Assembly (NCBI GenBank): GCA_938049325.1
Contig: CALICC010000148.1
Span: 1 to 14,773 of the forward strand
DNA: 14,773 nucleotides
Origin: an uncultured Ilumatobacter sp.
GTDB taxonomy: Bacteria; Actinomycetota; Acidimicrobiia; Acidimicrobiales; Ilumatobacteraceae
Direction of reading: 5' to 3'
Under the pieces are notes generated by a model that saw only the letters and a list, made by a program, of their open reading frames with translations, did no database searches and had not been told where the DNA came from. Every line of letters begins with the position of its first letter. Within the stretch, counting starts at the first letter, position 1. The position numbers and the translations under genes are program-made. Positions 1-7,620 of the stretch are shown piece by piece.

Positions 1-56
1 ACGAAACCGTCGCGGGCGAAGACCTCGCGCTGCTCAGCAGAAATCGCGTCGACCAT
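1..56 (-). CDS. Partial CDS, N-terminus of a probable phytanoyl-CoA dioxygenase (PhyH)-like protein
   Basis: Reading the minus strand from an ATG at 56 gives an open frame to the window edge, 18 complete codons: M-V-D-A-I-S-A-E-Q-R-E-V-F-A-R-D-G-F. The pattern 'xxEQRxxFxRDGF' a few residues after the start is typical of the first helix of PhyH-family Fe(II)/2-oxoglutarate oxygenases. The metal-binding HxD...H motif would lie outside the window, so the family call rests on this short stretch alone. No clear Shine-Dalgarno sequence precedes the ATG. The gene is divergent from the serine hydrolase at 109, leaving 52 bp between the two starts. Confidence 0.5.
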   Translation of the reverse strand, partial: MVDAISAEQREVFARDGF

Positions 57-95
57 TCCGGGCACAGTAGAGGATCGAATTCGGGGCACCTGAAC

Positions 96-101
96 TAGCG
101 T
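96..101 (+). promoter_or_regulatory. Candidate -10 element for a leaderless serine hydrolase transcript
   Basis: The hexamer TAGCGT fits the actinobacterial TANNNT -10 consensus and ends 7 nt before the ATG at 109. No purine-rich Shine-Dalgarno sequence is present between them. This geometry would put the transcript start at or next to the start codon, as in leaderless actinobacterial mRNAs. No convincing -35 box was seen, and a TANNNT match by chance is easy. Confidence 0.3.
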
Positions 102-108
102 TGTCGGC

Positions 109-1239
109 ATGTCGCGCATGCGTCGCACGGTCCTGGTGACAGGGGCCGTGCTCACCCTCGGGTTGGCGAGCTGCACCTCGTCGAGCGACGACGATGCAAC
201 CGGCTCGGCACGCGGCGAGGCGGGCGACTCGATCGACGAACCGCCGACGCCGGACGCACCACTCGACACCGCGGCGATCGACCAAGCCATCACCGACTTT
301 CTCGGCCCCGCTGATGGCGGCGTCGACGTGTTCGTGCAACGCAACGGCACGGTGTATCGCACTGCGGTCGGCGTCGGATCGAACGATGACGAGGTGCTCG
401 AGCCGGGTCGGCCATTCCGCGTCGGGAGCATCTCAAAGTCGTTTGTGGCGGTGATGGTGATGCAGCTCGTCGACGAAGGCACCGTCGACCTCGATTCCCA
501 GCTCAGCGCCTATCTGCCCGACACCCCGGTGGGCGCCGACAGCTCGATCCGCCGGCTCCTGTCGCACCAGAGCGGTATCGCGAGCTACACAAATCAGCCC
601 ACGTTCTTCACCGAGGTCCTCGAAGACCCCACCCGATCATTCACGCCCGACGACATGCTGTCCTACATCGAGGACGCTGCGCCCGGTCCGAGCGATCAGT
701 TCGCGTACTCGAACACGAACTACATCTTGCTGGGCCAACTCATCGAGCAACTCGACGGCATGGACCTCAATGCTGCGCTCGCCAAGCGAATCACCGAACC
801 ACTCGAACTCACCCACACCGTGTTCGACACCGGGAGCAATCCGCTTCCCGATGACCTCGTCACCGGGTGGTCGTCGATCACCAGCGACGGCGACGCGAGC
901 CACCCGTACCGGGCGATCGCCACGAGCGCGTGGTCCGCAGGATCATTGATCTCGAGCACCGACGACCTCGCGATCTTCCTCGAAGCGCTTGCGGCGGGCG
1001 AGCTCACGTCGGCGGACTCGCTCGATGCGATGTCGACGTTCGGACCGGCCGGCTACGGACTCGGCTTGATCCGAGTCGGCTTCGGCCCGACGCAGCCTGG
1101 CGTCGGCCACAACGGTTCGATCCCTGGCTATTCCTCGACGATGGCCATCGACCCGGCCTCCGGCGACATTCTCGTGATCGTCACGAGCAACGAGGCGCTC
1201 GTCGCGGATCAACTCGCGGCACGAATCGTGTCGATGTAG
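109..1239 (+). CDS. Secreted lipoprotein serine hydrolase, beta-lactamase/class C (peptidase S12-like) family
   Basis: 376 aa. The N-terminus is a lipoprotein signal: RR at residues 5-6, a hydrophobic stretch about 7-19, then lipobox L-A-S-C with acylated Cys22. A Ser/Asp-rich linker of about 30 residues follows, so the enzyme is probably tethered outside the membrane. The class C/DD-peptidase triad of motifs is present: SxxK as S107-I-S-K110 (nucleophile and general base), YxN as Y200-S-N202, and HxG as H334-N-G336 in place of KTG. Length fits the family. Substrate cannot be read from sequence: cell-wall peptide, beta-lactam, ester and D-amino-acid amide hydrolases all share these motifs. 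A second ATG at codon 4 would keep a working signal peptide. The gene stands alone, convergent with the DUF58 gene across 21 bp in which I see no terminator. Confidence 0.85.
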   Translation: MSRMRRTVLVTGAVLTLGLASCTSSSDDDATGSARGEAGDSIDEPPTPDAPLDTAAIDQAITDFLGPADGGVDVFVQRNGTVYRTAVGVGSNDDEVLEPGRPFRVGSISKSFVAVMVMQLVDEGTVDLDSQLSAYLPDTPVGADSSIRRLLSHQSGIASYTNQPTFFTEVLEDPTRSFTPDDMLSYIEDAAPGPSDQFAYSNTNYILLGQLIEQLDGMDLNAALAKRITEPLELTHTVFDTGSNPLPDDLVTGWSSITSDGDASHPYRAIATSAWSAGSLISSTDDLAIFLEALAAGELTSADSLDAMSTFGPAGYGLGLIRVGFGPTQPGVGHNGSIPGYSSTMAIDPASGDILVIVTSNEALVADQLAARIVSM

Positions 1240-1260
1240 TCGGCGCAGGTCTGTGGAGCG

Positions 1261-2589
1261 TCAGAGTCGACCCTTGGCCTTCAGCTCGAGATACTGATCG
1301 ACGACGTCGGTAGCGAGTTCGCCAGGGCGAGCATCGACGACGATCACTCCCACCGCACTCAGCGCAGCGATCGTGCGTTCACGAGCGTTGAGCGACGCCA
1401 CCGCGGCCGCCGATCGATACGACTCATCGACGCCTTGGTGGCGGGTGGTCGTCGCCCAGTCGGCAACATCGGGATCCCGGACGGCGGCGACGACGACGAG
1501 GTGGGTGCGGGTGAGCGCACTCACCGCAGGCAACAGCGAATCGGCCACCACCGATTCGACGAGGTCGGTGAACACCACGAAAAGCGAACGCCGACGGAAG
1601 CGGGAAGCTGCCGTCGTGAACGCGGTTCGATATGCGCTCTCGTCGTACTGCGGATCAAGGAGATACATCGCTTCGGTCACACGCGCGAACTGTGCCTTGC
1701 TGTTCGACGCTGGCACGATGCCGCGCACCTGGTTGTCGAAGGTGACGAGGCCGACGTTGTCGCCGACTTTGGACGCAACCTGAGTGAGTCCGAGCACGGC
1801 GTCCATCGCATGCTCGACTCTCGGTACATCGCCAACGGTGCCCGCCATGACTCGGCCGTTGTCGAGGAGCGCAACCACGTGCTGGTTCCGTTCGGCTCGA
1901 TAGTCGCGCACGATCGCCTTCTGCTGGCGCGCGGTTGCGGCCCAGTCGACGCGACGAATGTCATCGCCCGGCTGATATTCACGCAACTGATCGAAATCGG
2001 TCCCTGTCCCGCGAGTACGCACGCTGCGGATACCGGTCTCGAGCGGGATCCGCATCCGTGTGCGCATCATCTCGCGCGACGGGTACGCCGGAAGCACAGC
2101 GAGCGTGCCCCGTACGACGCGCGTGTGCTGGCGCGAAACCAGCCGGAACGGACCCATGGTCCGCATGGTGATCGAACCGAACGGGAAACGGCCTCGACGT
2201 TGCGGCTCGATGTCGGCGCCGAAGCGATGCTGTCGGTTTTCCGCCACGGTGAATCGTGACGAGCGGCGCGACGCCTGCAAGCTCGGCCACAACGCGTCGG
2301 CGACCGAGATCCGAACATCGCGGGAGTGTCTGTTCTTCACCAACCACCGCAACTCACCCTGCTCGCCCAACGTCAGCGACGGCGGGAACTCCCGCTCGAC
2401 GTCGATGCCGGTCGGGTTCGGCGCCGCGAAGAAGTCGAAGACCATCAGCACCAGAACGCCCGCGAGCGCGATCGGCAGGATCCACCACGAGGTTGGGCGA
2501 ACGATCGCCAACGGCACGACGACCAGCGCGATCAGTGCCGCTGCCCAACCGGTGGGCACCGGCGCGCTCCGACGTCGGCGTTCAGCCAT
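1261..2589 (-). CDS. DUF58 domain membrane protein, MoxR partner
   Basis: 442 aa, last gene of the five-gene minus-strand operon. Two membrane segments lie near the N-terminus (about 14-31 and 36-54), joined by a very short loop, leaving a large soluble domain. The DUF58 signature is clear at about 195-220 (GTDFDQLREYQPGDDIRRVDW). It is followed by a von Willebrand factor A-like fold whose first strand ends in D243-N-G-R, a degenerate form of the DxSxS metal site, as is usual in DUF58 proteins. DUF58 proteins are regularly encoded next to MoxR ATPases and are thought to be their membrane-bound partners; the client process is unknown. The ATG at 2589 is preceded by GAGGG, and the gene follows moxR by 30 bp, the only gap within the operon. 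Confidence 0.88.
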   Translation of the reverse strand: MAERRRRSAPVPTGWAAALIALVVVPLAIVRPTSWWILPIALAGVLVLMVFDFFAAPNPTGIDVEREFPPSLTLGEQGELRWLVKNRHSRDVRISVADALWPSLQASRRSSRFTVAENRQHRFGADIEPQRRGRFPFGSITMRTMGPFRLVSRQHTRVVRGTLAVLPAYPSREMMRTRMRIPLETGIRSVRTRGTGTDFDQLREYQPGDDIRRVDWAATARQQKAIVRDYRAERNQHVVALLDNGRVMAGTVGDVPRVEHAMDAVLGLTQVASKVGDNVGLVTFDNQVRGIVPASNSKAQFARVTEAMYLLDPQYDESAYRTAFTTAASRFRRRSLFVVFTDLVESVVADSLLPAVSALTRTHLVVVAAVRDPDVADWATTTRHQGVDESYRSAAAVASLNARERTIAALSAVGVIVVDARPGELATDVVDQYLELKAKGRL

Positions 2590-2619
2590 CGGCCCTCGCT
2601 GTCGCGACGTTTCGAAAGG

Positions 2620-3677
<1,058 letters not shown>

Positions 3678-3681
<4 letters not shown>

Positions 3682-4976
3682 GAGACGTTCACGCTTTCAT
3701 CCTGATGGTTCTCGGTGGACTGATGGTTCTCGGTGGACTGTGTTGCGGGGTGGCCGCCCGGTTCGGTGTCGAGACGGGCTTCAGGGAACACCTGTCGGCG
3801 GAGGCGATCGATGGCGGCGGTGAGCTCGACGAGCCCGGTATCGGTCGAGACCGTCCGGCGCAGCATTGCCTCGACCTCCCCCACTTGTGTGCCAGAGCGT
3901 TGCGCAACGACGCGGTCGAGTTCGTCGAGCGGCACGGACAGGTCGATGTCGTGAGCTCGGCACAGATCTCGATGCAGACGTTCGAGGAGCAACCAGCCGG
4001 CTCGCGGTGCGTGGCCGGCACGCTCCATCAGATTCCCGGTCGCGGACACCAGTTCGCTGCCGGCGATCGGCGCAACCACCGGTTCGGCGACGATACGGCC
4101 GAAGCCGATCGCCCGCGAGATTGCGAAGATGACGAACGCGACGGCGCCGACCACGAGGGCCATCCACACCCAGTTCGGGATCAGGTCGCGAAGCGTTTCC
4201 TCACCGGTTCCGATGTCGTCGATCGTCGGACTCACACCCTTGCCGAGCAGGAAGGTCACCTGCGCACCCCGTTCGGGCACGAGCAGCGCGACCGCAAGCC
4301 CGGCGTTGTCGGCGAAGCGGAGATTCTGATTGACGAACGGATGATTGTCGCCAAGCCCGACGATCAGGCCGTCGCCGAACTCACGAACGATCACAAACGA
4401 TTGGCCATCGCCCACACCGGCAGCGTCGGTCATGCATTGCGGCTCGTCGGGGCCCACGGGATACAAGACGCCGCTCGGCACGAAGACACCACGCAAACGC
4501 CCGAGCGCTGCGATCGTGCAGTCTCCCGATCGGACGTTGGCCTCTCGGGTCGCCGACTGCTGGTTCGCGGCGCTCGTCGACCCTGCAACAGGAACCGCTC
4601 CGCCGTCGAGCCCCGAACCTCCATGCAGCGAGCTCTCCGGATCAGCGACGACAGCAATGCCGCCCGCTTCGACGAAGTCGAGCAGATCTTGTCGTTGCTC
4701 ATCGTCGAGCCGATCTTCGAGCAGCAACACACGCGTGTCGTCGAGTGGGTCCGGCACCGACTTCGTGTCGGACACGCTGCCGCCCGAGTCCTGCAACGTC
4801 AGCACCAATCCCCGCGCACCGCTCGGTCGACCGGAACGCGGGTCGAACGGGTCGGGCCCGGGCTGCGCACTCACGATGAACAGCACCGCCAAGGCCATGA
4901 CGACGATGAACACGATTCCGCCGACCGTCTTGAGTCCAGCCGCCGTTGCGCTCGAGGTGTCGGCCGAGCGGCTCAT
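3678..4976 (-). CDS. DUF4350-type membrane protein
   Basis: 432 aa from an ATG at 4976 that overlaps the upstream TGA (ATGA, 4973-4976). The frame stays open a further 39 codons upstream, but those lie inside the DUF4129 gene and read as shadow sequence. A first TM segment (about 14-36) is followed by an extracytoplasmic domain with the DUF4350 pattern: 'LLLEDRLDDEQRQDLLDFVEAGG' near 84-106, then VVADPES and 'GLGDNHPFVNQNL' near 207-219. A second TM segment (about 268-290) leads to a cytoplasmic helical tail. DUF4350 has a GATase-like alpha/beta fold, and no catalytic residues are evident here. The C-terminus carries an exact six-residue duplication (STENHQSTENHQ), from an 18-bp tandem repeat. 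The role is inferred from the MoxR context only. Confidence 0.8.
3703..3738. repeat. Perfect 18-bp tandem duplication at the 3' end of the DUF4350 gene
   Basis: Two identical, directly adjacent 18-bp units (3703-3720 and 3721-3738; unit begins tgatggttct and ends cggtggac). They encode the in-frame duplication STENHQ-STENHQ about 10 residues from the DUF4350 C-terminus and lie 22-57 bp upstream of the moxR start. The array is a multiple of three, so unit gain or loss would not shift the frame. It looks like replication slippage in a disordered tail. Confidence 0.95.
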
Positions 4977-5740
4977 GCTCGCCGTCCACCGAATCGGGGC
5001 CCGCTCGAGGACAACACGACCTCGAGGACCGACTGTGACGCGGTGACGAAGCTCGCATCGTCGGTGGCGGTGACCTCCAGATCGTTGAACCAAGCGCCGT
5101 CGAAGATGTCGGCCGCGGCGTCGAACTGTCGGGCCACGTCGCGACCGCGCTCGCCAAGGCCCGGCGCGAGCTCTGCGATCTGTTCGCGTTCCTCACCCGA
5201 CGTCCGTCCCGGAATCTCATCCACATGGCCGGCGCGCGCCAAGTCTCCGACGAGCGCTCGATATTCGCAACGGACCGACTCCCGGTAGTCGCCCTGTCCT
5301 CGGAACTCCGCGGCACGCCGCCGCCAACGATCGGGCGGAGTGTCGTGGTCGATCACCCGCTCGTCGACCACCTCGTCGATCGACTCGTCGCGGTCTTCTG
5401 CTTCGTCGTCGCCGACGTTGACTCGCTCACCGCGGAAGAATCTGACGCCGAACCACACGAGCGCCGCAACCAGCGCGAGGACCAGCAAGAGAATGAGGAG
5501 CTGGCCGAGTGCGCCGACCCCAGACGCGTTGGGGAGGTTCGGAGGATCTGGTGGGTCACGGTCGGGTTGCGTCGTCGGCGGGCGGCACGTGTCGTTCGAG
5601 GCCGTGACATCGCAGGCGGCATCGCGCACGTCGTCTGGGTCGATGTCGGTCGGGCCGAGCGGATCGTCGCCTGTTGAGCGGAGCTCAGCGGCGCGCAGCA
5701 CCATCGAGTGCAGCCGTGCCACGGGCGCCAGGTAATTCAC
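4973..5740 (-). CDS. DUF4129 domain single-pass membrane protein
   Basis: 255 aa from a GTG at 5740 that overlaps the previous stop codon (GTGA, 5737-5740). A GAGG lies 8 nt upstream of it. An ATG at codon 13 (5704) is a weaker alternative because it would lose the overlap. The N-terminal 75 residues are acidic and Pro-rich, with two Cys (43 and 52). One TM segment (about 78-100) follows, then an acidic linker and the DUF4129 domain (about 135-216) with its hallmark 'PPDRWRRRAAEFRGQGDYRESVR' and 'EIPGRTSGE'. DUF4129 domains occur in actinobacterial envelope proteins and at the C-terminus of transglutaminase-like membrane proteins in MoxR/DUF58 clusters. Here the domain stands without a transglutaminase. 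Molecular function is unknown. Confidence 0.82.
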   Translation of the reverse strand: MNYLAPVARLHSMVLRAAELRSTGDDPLGPTDIDPDDVRDAACDVTASNDTCRPPTTQPDRDPPDPPNLPNASGVGALGQLLILLLVLALVAALVWFGVRFFRGERVNVGDDEAEDRDESIDEVVDERVIDHDTPPDRWRRRAAEFRGQGDYRESVRCEYRALVGDLARAGHVDEIPGRTSGEEREQIAELAPGLGERGRDVARQFDAAADIFDGAWFNDLEVTATDDASFVTASQSVLEVVLSSSGPRFGGRRA

Positions 5741-6729
5741 GGAGTCGGCCTCGGTCCGAAGGCGTTGTCGGTGTCGATCATGAGGTCGAGCCCTTCGCCT
5801 GCCAGACGAATCTCCAGGTACACCTGCGCCGTTCCCAGAGCGATCAACGGCACCACGAACAGCACGGCGATCTGGACCATGACACCTTGGACGACCCCGT
5901 TTGCATCACCGAAGGTCACGAAACCGAGCGATTGCAGCGCGGGCATCAACGTGCCGATGCCGAGGAGCAACAACGAGGCCAGGAGCGTCGCCACGAGCAC
6001 GAAGATCAAGCACACGCCGTACCGCAACTTGATGAGCGCGAAGTTGCGTTTCGCTGCAGCGAACGGCCCGCGACCTTCGCCCACCATCACGGGGATCACC
6101 AACAGACTGGCGGCCGACGAGAACCACGCCACGAACACGAACAGGAAGATCAGGCCGCCCGCTGCCTCACGGTCGGCAGCGACGATCAGTACCACGCCCA
6201 ACACGAACCACCAGTGGGTGATCAGCCACGCCGCGAAGATCGCCGGCGTGCGCTTGAGCGTTCGCAACAGGGCGCGACCCATCGTCACCGGGGCGCGGAA
6301 GCGCTCGCCGATGAGGATTTGTGCGCAGAAGTAGCCCACCACAGCTGTCACGAAGCTCTCGAGCACGATCGCGGCGAACACCGCCATGTCCTCGACCCCT
6401 GTCGACGCGTTCTCGCGGAAGAACGACGGCAGTGACGGGTCGTTCGGATCGACGCGGTTGAAGATGAACAATCCAACGGCGACGTTCAGCACCAAGGCTG
6501 GTGCGAGGATCGCCGCCGCCCCGACCAACACGTCGCGGAGTCGACGTTGGAAGATCGCCCCACCGCCATCCATCCCAGCGAGGACCGGGCCTCTGCTTCT
6601 CCTGAGTCGCAGCGCCCCCGCACTCTCGCCCGAACTCGCCACATCGCCGCCGCGATTCGGTGTCACAGCGGCGACGTCGAGCCGTTCCCACGCGCCGCCC
6701 TGCTCGGTCATCTCTCCATCATGGAGCAT
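5737..6729 (-). CDS. Six-TM integral membrane protein, first gene of the MoxR operon
   Basis: 330 aa. A polar N-terminal tail of about 60 residues is followed by six predicted membrane segments at roughly 66-90, 114-140, 164-184, 190-216, 236-262 and 278-305, then a short cytoplasmic tail. The pattern 'AQVYLEIRLAGEGLDL' at the end of the last helix resembles the Y-x-E/D-x-R...EG-L-D-L ending of actinobacterial membrane proteins encoded beside DUF4129 genes. I do not recognise a named family with certainty; it may relate to the membrane domain of glycerophosphodiester phosphodiesterase-like proteins. The ATG at 6729 is chosen because GGAGG sits 5 nt upstream; a second ATG at codon 7 lacks proper spacing. 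This gene opens the operon and is divergent from the methyltransferase. Confidence 0.75.
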   Translation of the reverse strand: MLHDGEMTEQGGAWERLDVAAVTPNRGGDVASSGESAGALRLRRSRGPVLAGMDGGGAIFQRRLRDVLVGAAAILAPALVLNVAVGLFIFNRVDPNDPSLPSFFRENASTGVEDMAVFAAIVLESFVTAVVGYFCAQILIGERFRAPVTMGRALLRTLKRTPAIFAAWLITHWWFVLGVVLIVAADREAAGGLIFLFVFVAWFSSAASLLVIPVMVGEGRGPFAAAKRNFALIKLRYGVCLIFVLVATLLASLLLLGIGTLMPALQSLGFVTFGDANGVVQGVMVQIAVLFVVPLIALGTAQVYLEIRLAGEGLDLMIDTDNAFGPRPTP

Positions 6730-6734
6730 CGGGA

Positions 6735-6739
6735 CCTCC
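6735..6739 (-). promoter_or_regulatory. Ribosome binding site of the MoxR operon's first gene
   Basis: On the minus strand GGAGG lies 5 nt before the ATG at 6729. It fixes the start of the six-TM protein. Because it lies 42 bp or less from the methyltransferase ORF, it also argues against the earlier in-frame methyltransferase ATG at 6721, which would make the two divergent coding regions overlap. Confidence 0.75.
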
Positions 6740-6757
6740 GCTACGAGCCACCGCCCG

Positions 6758-6763
6758 TATCAT
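6758..6763 (+). promoter_or_regulatory. Candidate -10 element for the methyltransferase gene
   Basis: TATCAT fits TANNNT and ends 8 nt before the ATG at 6772. No Shine-Dalgarno is visible between them, so a leaderless transcript is plausible. No good -35 match was seen. The promoter of the divergent MoxR operon must occupy the same roughly 50 bp. Confidence 0.3.
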
Positions 6764-6771
6764 CCGCTCTG

Positions 6772-7530
6772 ATGCGGGGCTACGACGCAACCAGCTACGG
6801 CGAGGCATTCGCCGACGTGTACGACGACTGGTACCGCGACGTCACCGACATCGACGCCACCGTTCGCCGACTGTCAGAACTCGCTGGCGACGGCGGAGCG
6901 GTGCTCGAACTGGGCGTCGGAACGGGCCGCCTTGCCATTCCCATGGCGGCTGCGGGTCTCCACGTCGTTGGCGTGGACGCGAGCTCGGCCATGCTCGAGC
7001 GACTGACCGCACGTTCAGACGAACTCGCCCAGCCGGCAACCTCCGGCACGATCCGTTCTGTACAGGGCGACATGGTGGACGACCTACCTGACGGCCCCTT
7101 CGATGCATGTCTTGTCGCCTACAACACGCTGCTCAACCTGCTCGATGCCACGCAACAGGAGCTGTGTTTCGGTCGAGTTGCCGAGCGGTTGCGTCCGGGC
7201 GGTCACTTCATCGTCGAGGCCATCGTCCCCGACGACGAAGCTCCGGCGGGCACCGACATCAGCGTGAAGACCATGACGGCCGATCGCGTCGTGCTGTCGG
7301 TGTCCGACCATCGGCCTGGCGAGCAGCGCACCGAAGGACAGTTCGTCGAGTTCACCGAGGCGGGCGGTGTGCGACTGCGGCCCTGGGCGATCCGACTGAC
7401 GACGCTGGCCGAACTCGATGCCATGGCACGAGCCGCCAGCTTCGAACTAACCGAACGTTGGTCCGACATGGAGGGCACGACGTTCACCGACACGAGTTCT
7501 CAGCACGTCTCGGTCTACCGCCGACTCTGA
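6772..7530 (+). CDS. Class I SAM-dependent methyltransferase
   Basis: 252 aa. The Rossmann methyltransferase core is clear: motif I LELGVGTGR (45-53), the acidic residue ending strand 2 in VVGVDASS (D69, expected to bind the ribose of SAM), then GDM (99-101) and 'FDACLVAYNTLLNL' at strand 4, followed by 'RLRPGGHFIVEA' (139-150). The N-terminal 'YGEAFADVYDDWY' is typical of small-molecule methyltransferases of the Methyltransf_25/UbiE-like group. The substrate is not evident. The start at 6772 leaves 42 bp to the divergent operon start. An in-frame ATG at 6721 would add 17 residues but overlap the opposing gene's start. It may share regulation with the divergent membrane operon, but nothing in the sequence proves a link. 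Confidence 0.85.
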   Translation: MRGYDATSYGEAFADVYDDWYRDVTDIDATVRRLSELAGDGGAVLELGVGTGRLAIPMAAAGLHVVGVDASSAMLERLTARSDELAQPATSGTIRSVQGDMVDDLPDGPFDACLVAYNTLLNLLDATQQELCFGRVAERLRPGGHFIVEAIVPDDEAPAGTDISVKTMTADRVVLSVSDHRPGEQRTEGQFVEFTEAGGVRLRPWAIRLTTLAELDAMARAASFELTERWSDMEGTTFTDTSSQHVSVYRRL

Positions 7531-7605
7531 CAGTCGCAACGTCACTTCAGGGTGCTCTTCCTCCGCCTCCCCCTCGCACGATCAGGTCACAGCCGCAGCG
7601 AGAGA

Positions 7606-7620
7606 TAGGTTGAGGTCCGC
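7606..7620 (+). promoter_or_regulatory. dxs translation start region with possible -10 box
   Basis: GAGG at 7612-7615 lies 5 nt before the dxs ATG and supports that start. The overlapping TAGGTT (7606-7611) matches TANNNT and could alternatively be a -10 element. The two readings exclude each other for a single transcript, and I favour the Shine-Dalgarno reading. The rest of the 90-bp gap from 7531 shows no other element I can name. Confidence 0.4.

Noticed and set aside
4977..5093. Longer start for the DUF4350 protein
   Set aside because: The extra 39 residues overlap the DUF4129 coding region and are basic shadow-like sequence. The ATGA overlap at 4973-4976 gives a natural start just before the first TM segment.
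3705..5288. Long plus-strand open frame (527 codons) opposite the DUF4350 and DUF4129 genes
   Set aside because: It is antisense to two recognised genes with domain signatures, its translation is low-complexity Arg/Asp/His-rich with no motif, and GC-rich codon bias commonly opens such frames.
6547..6771. Upstream extension of the methyltransferase frame, including ATG at 6721
   Set aside because: It runs into the 5' end of the divergent six-TM gene, whose ATG at 6729 has a strong Shine-Dalgarno; the domain begins normally from the ATG at 6772.
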